From contig CAJTQL010000009.1 of assembly GCA_910578285.1 (NCBI GenBank), forward strand, positions 1,685 to 65,684: DNA of 64,000 bases. The letters are read 5' to 3'. The stretch is from an uncultured Helicobacteraceae bacterium. Its GTDB lineage: Bacteria; Campylobacterota; Campylobacteria; Campylobacterales; Helicobacteraceae. Positions 41,555-50,026 of the stretch are shown in pieces (positions within the stretch are counted from its first letter, which is position 1; each line of letters opens with the position of its first letter). A program made the position numbers and the translations under genes. The notes beneath the pieces were generated by a model, which was not told where the DNA came from, made no database searches, and was given only the letters and a program-made list of their open reading frames with translations.

Positions 41555-42268
41555 TTACAAGGGTTTATTGATTCCTAAACTCTGACGAATCCCAAAATTT
41601 GGTGTCGTGCAAAGTCGCAATATCAAATCGGCAATACTCTTGCGCGAGATTCTCCCGCTTGGGTTATTAAATGCCTCGCCCTTTTGCGTGAGCTCATAAT
41701 CAATCTCATCGGCATGGCTAAACCATTGCGCACGGATAATTGTATAGTCAAGATTTGACGCCTCGATGACGCGCACCTCTTCTTTATGCGGCACAATATA
41801 ATTCGCAATGCGCGCGAGCTCGGAATCAGGAATCTCTTGATATTCTTCATTATACACACCAAAAGAGGTAATCCAAATTAATCTTTTGAGCCCCACTGCT
41901 TGCATCGATTCGATGATTGTAGCAGCCATTTGTGGCGTGTTTTTGCCATGCAGATTCGCATACACGACTTGCACACCCTTCATCGCGTTTGTGAGTGCGA
42001 CTTTATCTGTCGCATCGCCCTCCACAACCTCCACGCGAGAGCTTTTGAGGTGTTCAAGCCGCATGGCATTGCGCAAGAAAAGCTTGAGATTCACATCGGT
42101 TTTTTGCAAAAACATCGCAATTGCCTCTTTTGCGACACTCCCGTTCGCGCCGATAATGAGCACTGTTGTCGTGTCTTTTGTCGGATTGCTTTGCGCAAAA
42201 AGTGGCATTGCGCTAAGCCATAGAGCGCCTGTGCAAACGAGTATGTGGAAAAATGTTCTGCGATTCAT
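41555..42268 (-). CDS. Exported NmrA/SDR-like NAD(P)-binding protein
   Basis: 237 residues. The N-terminus NRRTFFHILVCTGALWLSAMPLFA has a twin-arginine-like start and signal-type hydrophobic core. Then an atypical SDR Rossmann fold: VLIIGANGSVAKEAI (glycine loop), VEVVEGDATD, ITSFGVYNEE, and YTIIRAQWFS. NmrA-like members sense or use NAD(P)H. First gene of the four-gene redox operon. An exported NAD(P)-binding protein is unusual. Confidence 0.82.
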   Translation of the reverse strand: MNRRTFFHILVCTGALWLSAMPLFAQSNPTKDTTTVLIIGANGSVAKEAIAMFLQKTDVNLKLFLRNAMRLEHLKSSRVEVVEGDATDKVALTNAMKGVQVVYANLHGKNTPQMAATIIESMQAVGLKRLIWITSFGVYNEEYQEIPDSELARIANYIVPHKEEVRVIEASNLDYTIIRAQWFSHADEIDYELTQKGEAFNNPSGRISRKSIADLILRLCTTPNFGIRQSLGINKPL

Positions 42269-42291
42269 CTTTGCTCCTTGTTAAAATGACA

Positions 42292-42322
42292 ATTATATGA
42301 TATGATACCTAGTATCAGTCAA
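42292..42322 (-). promoter_or_regulatory. MerR-type promoter of the NmrA-cupin-acetyltransferase-mdaB operon
   Basis: Minus strand: TTGACT (42322-42317), 19-bp spacer, TATAAT (42297-42292). The spacer starts with GATAC-TAG-GTATC, a perfect 5+3+5 dyad placed toward the -35 as in MerR-family operators. Confidence 0.78.
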
Positions 42323-42487
42323 GGGCTTTTGCGCCTTTTTGCGGCGAATCTCAAAAATTTATTTTTCTTCTCAAATGCCGCTGTGCGCGCGATTTCATGC
42401 TATTTTTGCCTTTTTATTCTACAAAAAAGGCTTTTTTTTTTGGACAATGACCGATATGGTTATATATCAACTAAAGAGGAGTAACCC
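42323..42487. other. Intergenic region before the hypothetical pair
   Basis: No gene. Contains a T10-11 run (about 42432-42441) and CGATAT (42452-42457), the -10 element of a possible FliA promoter, but no TAAA at the right distance. AGAGGAG precedes the ATG at 42488. Confidence 0.4.
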
Positions 42488-43144
42488 ATGAATCCAATCA
42501 GCACAAATGGTTATCAGTCAGCAAAGGCGAATGCTGCGATGATGGGGGCAAAATTGGTTGAATATGCCGAAACAGACGATATGGCAATCACAACCATTAC
42601 GACTGATTCCAAGCAAAAAAACTTCGAGAATGTCAGCGAGTATGCCAAATATTTGGGCGAGCAATATGGAATCAACCAAGCAGCCAAGAGCATTGGTGGC
42701 GTTCCAACAACAATCAATGTCCCAACCCATGTCTTGCAACAAGCATTCAACGATCCAGAGGCAAGAGAATGGCTCGAGGAGAATCTTAAAATCTTGCAAC
42801 AACCAGCCAAAAAACCGATATTTGGAGAGTTTGTGAGCTTGAGCTATACCATTGATAGTGTTGGTTCGATTACGACAATGGCTGTCGGCACAAACGACCC
42901 TGATGGCAGCATTGCCCGTGCAAATGCGAATCGCAAGCAAGAAGAAGCGCGAGAAAAAGAGCGGCTTTTGCAAGAGCGAATCGAGGCAAAAAAAGAAGAA
43001 GAGAAGCGGCTCGAAAAATTGCGCGAGAAGGGCGAGGCGAATGGTCAGATTCAGGTTACTATCAGCGGAGACAACGCAAAGGCTGTGCAAGCAGGACTTG
43101 CAAATGCCTTGCAAAGCGGAATCGTGCTCGACATGAAGATATAA
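42488..43144 (+). CDS. Hypothetical protein, paralogue of the next gene
   Basis: 218 residues, no signal or membrane segment. Order of elements: variable start, FENVSEYAKYLGEQYGI, a VPTTINVPTHVLQQAFNDPEAREWLEENLKIL segment, SYTIDSVGSITTMAVGTNDPDGSIARANANRKQEE, a 35-residue charged coiled coil, and ISGDNAKAVQAGLANALQSGIVLDMK. I do not recognise the family with certainty; the YAKYL, WLEENL and DPDG pattern occurs in uncharacterised proteins of several bacteria. Confidence 0.7.
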   Translation: MNPISTNGYQSAKANAAMMGAKLVEYAETDDMAITTITTDSKQKNFENVSEYAKYLGEQYGINQAAKSIGGVPTTINVPTHVLQQAFNDPEAREWLEENLKILQQPAKKPIFGEFVSLSYTIDSVGSITTMAVGTNDPDGSIARANANRKQEEAREKERLLQERIEAKKEEEKRLEKLREKGEANGQIQVTISGDNAKAVQAGLANALQSGIVLDMKI

Positions 43145-43154
43145 GGAGGCACAA

Positions 43155-43772
43155 ATGGCAATCGAGGCAACAAACAACATTGCAGCAAATGTCGCCCTCA
43201 CAGCGACACAGGCGAGCGCAAACAACAAGCAGCAGCCAAAGTTTGAAAATGTGCAGGATTATGCCAAATATTTGGGCGAGAGATATGGTGTCTATCGCGC
43301 TGATAAGACGATTGAGGGAATTCCCGCTTCAATCAACATTTCGCCCGCTTTTTTGCAAAAGGCGCTCGATGACCCCGAAAAAATGCAGTGGCTTGAGGAG
43401 AATCTCGAGGCGATGCAGTCGCTGAATACTTCAATGTTTATGGGAACGCTGACATATGTAGGGTATAGTATTGATGCTGATGGCAATATGGTGATGATGT
43501 CAAGCGGAAGCAGTGACCCTGACGGCAAGATTGCCGCAGCAAATGCTAAGAGAAAACAAGAGGAGAAAAAGGAGCAAGAAAGGCTGGAGCAAAAGCGACT
43601 TGAGCTGCAAAGAGAGGAGCAAAATCGATTCGAGGAATGGGCACAAAAAGCCGCGACAAAAGATATGGGAGTAGGATTTCAGTTTAGTCTAAATGGAGAC
43701 AACGTGAAAGCATTGCAGCTTGAGATTGCAAACGCCTTGCAGAGCGGAATCGCGATGGATACAAAAGCATAA
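43155..43772 (+). CDS. Hypothetical protein, paralogue of the previous gene
   Basis: 205 residues with the same architecture as the gene 10 bp upstream: FENVQDYAKYLGERYGV, IPASINISPAFLQKALDDPEKMQWLEENLEAM, SYSIDADG (as YVGYSIDADG), SDPDGKIAAANAKRKQEE, coiled coil, and LNGDNVKALQLEIANALQSGIAMDTK. A tandem duplication that has diverged to roughly half identity. The coiled coil and matching C-termini suggest the two may assemble together. Function unknown. Confidence 0.7.
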   Translation: MAIEATNNIAANVALTATQASANNKQQPKFENVQDYAKYLGERYGVYRADKTIEGIPASINISPAFLQKALDDPEKMQWLEENLEAMQSLNTSMFMGTLTYVGYSIDADGNMVMMSSGSSDPDGKIAAANAKRKQEEKKEQERLEQKRLELQREEQNRFEEWAQKAATKDMGVGFQFSLNGDNVKALQLEIANALQSGIAMDTKA

Positions 43773-44271
43773 AATGGGAACAAGATAGCATTTTTGGAAA
43801 TTTCCGCCATAAAATTCAAGCTCATCGCCATATCTTTCGCATATGCGCAAAGTTTAGGACATTTTCGCTCACAAAATAGCATTCATTCTCTCGCCTCTTT
43901 TATCCACGGCAAACCTTGCAAGCCTCTTGAGCTTGGTTTGCAAGCGCGTTTTTGGTCTGCTGCAATAACGCAGCTTTGTCGATGATTCCTCTTGCACAAC
44001 GCGCTACCTTGTGCTATCGAGCACAAATTGATTGCAATATTCACCACAGCCATGCCACACAAGGCGCAATCAAATCGGCAGATAGGCTAGTTTGCGCGCC
44101 AAGACACAGCCCTGTGCCGTCTCTTTTGGGCTTAGGTCGGCAAACCAACCTACCATTGAGGAGAGACGAGGAAACAACATAATGTTCTCCTTAAATTTTT
44201 TGCGTATGATGGCACAAAATCCAAATAACAAATATTTTGCTAAAATTTTACAAATATTTTGCAAACAGCCC
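43773..44271. other. Gene-free stretch
   Basis: About 500 bp without a convincing gene. The reverse strand shows scattered protein-like words but many stops; probably a decayed gene of unknown type. Confidence 0.4.
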
Positions 44272-44302
44272 TTGACAGAGAGTAGCTATTAGGCTATATA
44301 AT
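44272..44302 (+). promoter_or_regulatory. MerR-type promoter of the cyclophilin-like/AKR operon
   Basis: TTGACA (44272-44277), 19-bp spacer, TATAAT (44297-44302). The spacer has only an imperfect dyad around TAGCTA but keeps the AGGC(T) block before the -10 seen at 6477, 9713 and 25548. Confidence 0.65.
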
Positions 44303-44327
44303 TACGCATTTTGGTTTAAGGAACGCT

Positions 44328-44777
44328 ATGCGACAGTTAAAATATTTCATTCTATTGCTCATTATGGGGTTTGCCTGCAACCTTTGGGCAAAAGAGGAAA
44401 AAAGCATGCGGATTCAAATGCAATTTGACAATCAACATTTTGTCTTTGTTTTGGCAGACAATCCTTCTGCGCGAGATTTATGGAATCTCTTGCCTTTGGA
44501 GCTTCGTTTTAGCGACTATGTCGGCAAAGAAAAAATCGCATCGCTGCCCCACAAATTAAATACGCGAGAAAGCAGCGACTATGACCCACAAAGTGGAGAT
44601 TTTTTCTATTTTGCTCCGTGGGGTAATGTCGGAATCTTCTATGTCAAACAGCCTCCGTATCCGGGATTGATTAAGCTTGGGGCGATTGAAAATCATCAAG
44701 AAACATTCATTCAAGCCATGCAAAACCAAAAGAAAGATTTTGTGGTTTCAATCACCAAAATTCCAAATTCAGACTAA
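44328..44777 (+). CDS. Exported cyclophilin-like-fold protein
   Basis: 149 residues: Sec signal MRQLKYFILLLIMGFACNLWA, then a cyclophilin-like barrel (MRIQMQFDNQHFVFVLADNPSARDLWNLLPLELRFSDY...FFYFAPWGNVGIFYV). This group is small and enzymatically uncharacterised, and often sits beside AKR or flavin reductase genes. AGAGGA (44393-44398) and an in-frame ATG (44406) fall exactly at the signal/barrel junction, a possible cytosolic start. Confidence 0.8.
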   Translation: MRQLKYFILLLIMGFACNLWAKEEKSMRIQMQFDNQHFVFVLADNPSARDLWNLLPLELRFSDYVGKEKIASLPHKLNTRESSDYDPQSGDFFYFAPWGNVGIFYVKQPPYPGLIKLGAIENHQETFIQAMQNQKKDFVVSITKIPNSD

Positions 44778-44787
44778 AGGAAACACC

Positions 44788-45705
44788 ATGCAAAACCGCC
44801 GAGATTTTCTCAAAACTTCTGCAAAGATTGCGAGCCTGTTTGCAATCGGGGGATTGGCAAGCCAAAGCCTGCTTGCAAACGATTCAAAACAAGGAGTCAA
44901 AATGGAATTTTTAACACTTAATAATGGCATTCAAATGCCCATTTTGGGACTTGGGACATATGCACTCACAGGGAAAAGCGGACAAAAGACAATGAGCGAA
45001 GCCATCGAAATTGGCTATCGGCTCTTTGACAGCGCACAGATGTATGGCAACGAAGCCGAGCTGGGCGCAGCGATTCGCGCAAGTGGGCTAAAACGCGAAG
45101 AGTTTTTTGTCGAAACAAAGCTTTTAGATTCTTCAAGCGAAGATGCGACAAAAAAATCGATTGAAAAATCGCTCAAAACTCTAGGAATGGACACGATTGA
45201 TTTATTGCTCATTCATTCGCCCTATCCCCATGCAAAAGCCATGTATAAGGCAATGGAAAGCTTTTATAAGCAAGGAATCTTAAAAAGCATTGGAATCTCA
45301 AACTTTGGCGCAAAGGCATATCATGACTTTGTGCAATCATGCGAGGTGATTCCGGCGGTGAATCAATGCGAAACGCATTTGCTGATGCAGCAAATTCCTT
45401 TGCGAGAGGCGATGAAAAAACATAATACGATTCTACAATCATGGAGTCCTTTTATCGCGGGCAAGGGTTCGATTTTGGACAACCAAACACTTAAAAAACT
45501 TTCGGCAAAATACAACAAAACGCCCGCGCAAATCATCTTGCGTTTTCTGATTGAGCAAGGAATCGGTGTGATTCCAAAAACGTCCAAGAAGAATCGATTG
45601 CAAGAAAATATCAATGTTTTTGATTTTGCCCTAAGCGAACAAGACAAGAAGATATTGATTGGTCTTGATACGAATAAAAGCTCATTTTCGTGGACAAATT
45701 ATTAA
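44788..45705 (+). CDS. Tat-exported aldo-keto reductase (4), AKR5-like
   Basis: 305 residues from the ATG at 44788 (the frame is open further upstream but without a ribosome site). Tat motif NRRDFLK (3-9), then an AKR barrel of the 2,5-diketogluconate-reductase type: Asp81, Tyr86, Lys111 and His143; substrate-binding GIQMPILGLGTYAL; cofactor-binding VIPKTSKKNRLQENINVFDF. AAGGAG (44891-44896) and Met39 (44902) form an internal start at the barrel's first strand. It follows the cyclophilin-like gene by 10 bp. Confidence 0.9.
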   Translation: MQNRRDFLKTSAKIASLFAIGGLASQSLLANDSKQGVKMEFLTLNNGIQMPILGLGTYALTGKSGQKTMSEAIEIGYRLFDSAQMYGNEAELGAAIRASGLKREEFFVETKLLDSSSEDATKKSIEKSLKTLGMDTIDLLLIHSPYPHAKAMYKAMESFYKQGILKSIGISNFGAKAYHDFVQSCEVIPAVNQCETHLLMQQIPLREAMKKHNTILQSWSPFIAGKGSILDNQTLKKLSAKYNKTPAQIILRFLIEQGIGVIPKTSKKNRLQENINVFDFALSEQDKKILIGLDTNKSSFSWTNY

Positions 45706-45723
45706 ACATTTGAAGGGGTTCAA

Positions 45724-46396
45724 TTGACATTAACTTTGGAGCGGCAAAATCTCTTTTACCAAGACGATACTTTTGCTGACAAAAGGGCTTGCTTTTTGGA
45801 TTCTCTCAAAGGCAAATCCTTACATTATAAACGCTATACCAAAAGCCCTCTGCGCTATGGTGGAGGCAAAACTCTAGCGGTTGGGTTAATCCTAGAGCAT
45901 TTTCCCAATGACATCAAACGTCTTGTTTCGCCCTTTATGGGAGGGGGGAGCGTAGAAATCGCAAGTGCGTTAGAGCTAGATTTAGAAGTGAAAGCCTTTG
46001 ATGTTTTTGATATTTTGGTGAATTTTTGGCAAGTTTTGATTGCAGATTCTGAAAAACTTTATGGCGAATTGCTTCAACTGCGACCCACCGTATTTTTTAG
46101 AGGGAGATTCTAAGATGTTTAGAGGAATCTACCCAATGCACAATTTTCCTATTCATCATAATGGCTTTAATCACGCACTTTTGGCGCAATGTCTCAAAAA
46201 CCATAAAGGCAAATTTATTTTAAGCTACAATGATTGCGCATTTGTGCGAGAAGCCTATAAAGATTTTAGAATCTTAGAGCCCAAATGGCAATACACGATG
46301 GGGCAAGGTGAAATACGAATCGGCAAAAATCGCGTGGAGCGAGGCGATACAGATAATATCAAGCAAAGCCATGAGTTATTGATTATAAAGGAGTGA
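45724..46396 (+). pseudogene. D12-class DNA adenine methyltransferase with internal deletion
   Basis: The 5' part (TTG start) encodes SPLRYGGGKTLAVGLILEHFP and LVSPFMGGGSVEIASAL, the AdoMet site of Dam-like enzymes. At about 46080 the frame breaks and DPPYFLEGDSK (catalytic motif IV) follows immediately in another frame, running to 46396. Roughly 100 residues between LYGELLQL and DPPY are gone. It was the first M gene of an M-R-M cassette. Confidence 0.85.
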
Positions 46397-46399
46397 AAG

Positions 46400-47485
46400 G
46401 TGCTACAAGCAACAATTCAAAATTTTTCTTATCAAAAAATGTGGAGAGAGGGCTTAGAAAGTTTCACTTTTGAAAATATTAATACTTTGCCTAGTAAATG
46501 TTTGATTAGTTTTAAAAATAAAACTCTAGCTTTAAGCAAGTGGGTAAGCCCAAAGCGCACACGCTCCTATCCTTATGCAAGAGTGTATGACACTTTTGAT
46601 AGTGGAGCAAACAAGGTTATAACAATCATTCCGCTCATTAAAGATGAAGGAATCAATGGGGATATGGATTATTTGCAATGGGACACGCTTTCGCTCATGA
46701 GCCTTTTGAATATTTATGTGATTGTAGGCTTTTATGATGAAGCACAACCTCATCTAAGCAGGATTGGTAAAATTACGAATCAGCATTTCAATAATGAATA
46801 TATTTTAGAGCAGCTTACCCAACTTGTTAATTATCATCAGTCCGCATTGCATTGGAATCTCAATCAGCTAAGTAGTGAAAATCTTTCAAAACTCGCAAAT
46901 CTTACAAAAAATGCCTATACAACTATTTCTAGTATTTTAAATGTTAAATTTCATAACCCCCAAAATATAGATAAATTTATACAAAAAATTTCACAAAATA
47001 GAGTTTCTTTTATAGAATTTTCAAGAGCTAAGGCAAAGCAAGCACAAAATAGAGAAAGTTTAACTTTGCAACCTAAAGAGTATATTGGCATAGGACAAAA
47101 ATCAAAAATTATTATAGAAAATTATTTGGGAGGACAATATTTCTTTACAATTGATGATGTTCTTTTTGAAAATGGCATATTGTATTTATGTGAGAGTAAG
47201 CATAGCAAAAACGCATTGCTGCCAAGTAATGATGACATAAAAGACGGACTTTTAAAACTCATGCTTTATAATAATCTCTCAAGAATTGAAAGATATGATA
47301 GCTTTAAAATTATTTTGAGATTGACCTCAAGTATTTTGCAAGATAGCATTATTTTACCAAATGAAAATGTAGATTATTTTATCAGAAATAATCCTTTTCC
47401 GACATCTCAAGTTGCTACCCTAAAAGCCTTAAATACAGAATCTAAGCAAAATAATTTTGAAATTTGGATAAACAATGAAAGTTAG
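46400..47485 (+). CDS. Type II restriction endonuclease of an M-R-M cassette
   Basis: 361 residues, GTG start with AAGGAG upstream. Likely PD-(D/E)XK core FTIDDVLFENGILYLCESKHS (about 250-268: Asp, then Glu-x-Lys). The rest matches nothing I can name. It sits between two D12-class adenine methyltransferases and overlaps the second by 11 bp. Two M genes for one nuclease usually mean an asymmetric recognition site. Confidence 0.7.
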   Translation: MLQATIQNFSYQKMWREGLESFTFENINTLPSKCLISFKNKTLALSKWVSPKRTRSYPYARVYDTFDSGANKVITIIPLIKDEGINGDMDYLQWDTLSLMSLLNIYVIVGFYDEAQPHLSRIGKITNQHFNNEYILEQLTQLVNYHQSALHWNLNQLSSENLSKLANLTKNAYTTISSILNVKFHNPQNIDKFIQKISQNRVSFIEFSRAKAKQAQNRESLTLQPKEYIGIGQKSKIIIENYLGGQYFFTIDDVLFENGILYLCESKHSKNALLPSNDDIKDGLLKLMLYNNLSRIERYDSFKIILRLTSSILQDSIILPNENVDYFIRNNPFPTSQVATLKALNTESKQNNFEIWINNES

Positions 47486-48332
47486 ATTCTGCAAATCACC
47501 GCTTCGCTATCCGGGTGGCAAAAGTAGAGCGATTAAGATTTTAAAAGATTATTTTCCGCAGAGTTTTAGCGAGTATAGAGAGCCATTTTTTGGCGGTGGA
47601 AGTGTGGGGATTTATCTTGCTCAAAATCTTTTACACCAAAAACAAAAACAATTTTTCGCAAATGATTTCAATCAAGACGTGTATTGTTTTTGGAATATCC
47701 TAAAAATGCAAAATCAAGCTTTAATAAACGCAATTCAAAACATTAAAAAATATTATGATAATGGCAGAGAACTTTATGAGAGTATCTTAATTCGCAGGAA
47801 CGAAAGCTTGAGTGATTTTCAAAGGGCTGTGGATTTTTTCGTGCTTAATCGCATTACTTTTAGTGGTGTGGTTGATTGTGGCGGATATTCTCAAAAAGCT
47901 TTTGAATCTCGCTTTACCCAAAGCTCTATTGAGAGGCTTAAAAATATGGATACAATCTTGCAAAATTTTATTTTTAGTAATGAGAGTTATGAGAATCTCT
48001 TGCTAAAAGAGGGTAAAGATGTCTTTATTTTTTTAGACCCGCCTTATTATTCGGCCACAAAGTCAAGGCTCTATGGTAAAAAAGGGGATTTGCATACAAG
48101 CTTTAACCATCAAAAACTTTGTGAGAATCTCAAAAACACAAAGCATAAATTCTTACTCACTTATGATGATAGCGAGTTGATACGAAATCTTTATAAGGAT
48201 TTTTATGTATATGAATATTCTTTGCAATATGGAATGAATAATTACAAACAAATGCAAGCAACAAAAGGAGCGGAAGTTTTGATAAGTAATTTTAATTTGG
48301 ATAAAAGTCAAATTTCTATATGGAGCGCATAA
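47475..48332 (+). CDS. Dam-like (D12 class) DNA adenine methyltransferase
   Basis: 285 residues, complete alpha-class order: SPLRYPGGKSRAI, EPFFGGGSVGIYLA (motif I), RITFSGVVDCGGYSQKAFESRF, and FLDPPYYS (motif IV), then LTYDDSELIRNLY. It methylates N6 of adenine at the site of the adjacent nuclease. With the upstream M deleted, one strand of an asymmetric site may be unprotected, which would favour a weak or dead nuclease. Confidence 0.92.
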   Translation: MKVRFCKSPLRYPGGKSRAIKILKDYFPQSFSEYREPFFGGGSVGIYLAQNLLHQKQKQFFANDFNQDVYCFWNILKMQNQALINAIQNIKKYYDNGRELYESILIRRNESLSDFQRAVDFFVLNRITFSGVVDCGGYSQKAFESRFTQSSIERLKNMDTILQNFIFSNESYENLLLKEGKDVFIFLDPPYYSATKSRLYGKKGDLHTSFNHQKLCENLKNTKHKFLLTYDDSELIRNLYKDFYVYEYSLQYGMNNYKQMQATKGAEVLISNFNLDKSQISIWSA

Positions 48333-48690
48333 TCAAAGAGTGAGAATGAAAATAAGTGAAGTCAAAACTGCCTTGCCCAAAGCAGAGAAAAGAAAGTTAA
48401 AAGGGGTGAGGCAAAACAATAGTGATTGAACACATCAATCCAACAACCAAACTTAACGCAATCTAGGAGAACACAATGCAAAGCCCTTTATGTTGCTCAT
48501 TTTTGACGCGACACATAGAAGCAGATTTGAGAATCTGCAATCGCCGCATATCAATGAGATTCTATAATAGAATCTCGAAAAATTAAGCATAAGGAAAAAC
48601 AATGCACGTGCGCAAATCAACATACAACTTGATAAAATCATTAGTGAACGTTATCCAAAACAAGTCGAATCCCTATCTGGAAAACAAATA
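48333..48690. other. Intergenic debris
   Basis: A 27-codon fragment (MKISEVKTALPKAEKRKLKG...; 48346-48429) and a frame joining directly to the transporter (IQLDKIISERYPKQVESLSGKQI) look like remnants of broken genes. No functional gene seen. Confidence 0.45.
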
Positions 48691-49968
48691 ATGAAAGCCA
48701 CATTTTATAAGATTCTAAGCCTCAAAGAAGGGGAACTCAAGCTCCTTGCACTTTCATGTGGCTTTATCTTTGCACTCTTTAGCTCCTATGCAATCTTGCG
48801 CCCCATGCGCGATGCTCTGGGGCTAGAGGGCGGCGGAGACGAGCTCAAATGGCTTTTTTTGGCAACCTTTATCGTTTGTATCTTTTCCTCTCTGCTGCTC
48901 ATGTGGCTAAGCGGCAAAATCAAGCGGCGATTCTATGCTGATTGCGTCTTCATCTTTTTCGCGCTCAATCTTTTGATTTTCTATGTTTTAATGAATCTAT
49001 TCGAGCCCCACACGCAAAATTTTATCTGGCTCTCACGTGTCTTTTATGTTTGGATTAGCGTCTTTAACCTATTCGCATTTTCGAGCGCGTGGAGCTTGCT
49101 GTCCGATGTGTTTAGCAAAGAAGCAAGCAATCGACTTTTTGGAATCATCTCTGCGGGCGCGAGCTTGGGCAGCATTGCTGGAGCAGGAAGCGTGAGCTTT
49201 TTGGTCGCAAATTTTGGTGTGGCAAATCTTGTCTTTCTCTCGATTTCCCTGCTCATTATCGGAATCTTACTCAAAAATGCAATCCTCAAAGAATTGCGAC
49301 ACTTTGAAAATGCAGAACAATTAGAACGCTTTGACAAAACGATTGGTTCAAAGAATCCCTTTGTGGGTTTTAAACTCATTATTGCCTCTAAGACTCTCTT
49401 AGCCCTCTGCGCATTTATCCTATTGCTCACGAGCGTTTCGACATTTTTATATATGGAACAAGCGCGAATCGTGCGCGAACTCTTCCCCACACGTGAGGCA
49501 AGAATTGCCGCTTTTGCCAATATCGACTTAATCGTGCAACTTAGCTCACTTGCGATTCAAATCTTTCTGACGGCAAAGATTGCACGTTTCTTTGGAATCA
49601 CGGCTCTTTTAAGCACACTTGGCTTTATCATTGCGCTTGGATTTATCGTTCTTAGCTTCACACACCCCGCCTTTTTGCCCCTCGCAATCGTCATGAGCAT
49701 ACGGCGCATAGGTGAATATGCGCTCGTCAAGCCCGGGCGCGAAATGCTGTTCGTGCCACTTAGCGCCGATTCTAAATACAAAGTTAAAAACTTCCTCGAC
49801 ACGGTCGTTTATCGCGGCGGAGACGCGCTTAGCGCGCAGATTGAAAGCATTCTCGCAAGCATCGGGATTCTCTGTGTGCTACTCACAGGCGCGGCAATCT
49901 CGTTTGTCTGGGGGCTTTTGGGTGTCTTTTTGGGCAGAGACTATGCAAAAGAGAATCGCAAAAAATAA
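48691..49968 (+). CDS. Npt/NTT-like nucleotide transporter (MFS-related)
   Basis: 425 residues with about 12 membrane helices. Matches the ATP/ADP-translocase-like family: LRPMRDALGLEGGGDELKWLFLATF, SDVFSKEASNRLFGIISAGASLGSIAGA, and VKPGREMLFVPLSADSKYKVKNFLDTVVYRGGDALSAQ. In intracellular bacteria such carriers import host nucleotides; in others the substrate is unknown. Probably monocistronic. Confidence 0.8.
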   Translation: MKATFYKILSLKEGELKLLALSCGFIFALFSSYAILRPMRDALGLEGGGDELKWLFLATFIVCIFSSLLLMWLSGKIKRRFYADCVFIFFALNLLIFYVLMNLFEPHTQNFIWLSRVFYVWISVFNLFAFSSAWSLLSDVFSKEASNRLFGIISAGASLGSIAGAGSVSFLVANFGVANLVFLSISLLIIGILLKNAILKELRHFENAEQLERFDKTIGSKNPFVGFKLIIASKTLLALCAFILLLTSVSTFLYMEQARIVRELFPTREARIAAFANIDLIVQLSSLAIQIFLTAKIARFFGITALLSTLGFIIALGFIVLSFTHPAFLPLAIVMSIRRIGEYALVKPGREMLFVPLSADSKYKVKNFLDTVVYRGGDALSAQIESILASIGILCVLLTGAAISFVWGLLGVFLGRDYAKENRKK

Positions 49969-50026
49969 TTCACATTCGCTTCATACTTTTTTGCTATATA
50001 TAATACTAGTATAAAATACAAGGAAA

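Noticed and set aside
43773..44271. Minus-strand GLCLGAQ-like sequence suggesting a glutamine amidotransferase remnant
   Set aside because: Only one short motif matches; stops surround it and no further family blocks are found.
44677..44787. Upstream extension of AKR 4
   Set aside because: It lies inside the cyclophilin-like gene in another frame; the Tat signal starts at 44788 with AAAGGAA upstream.
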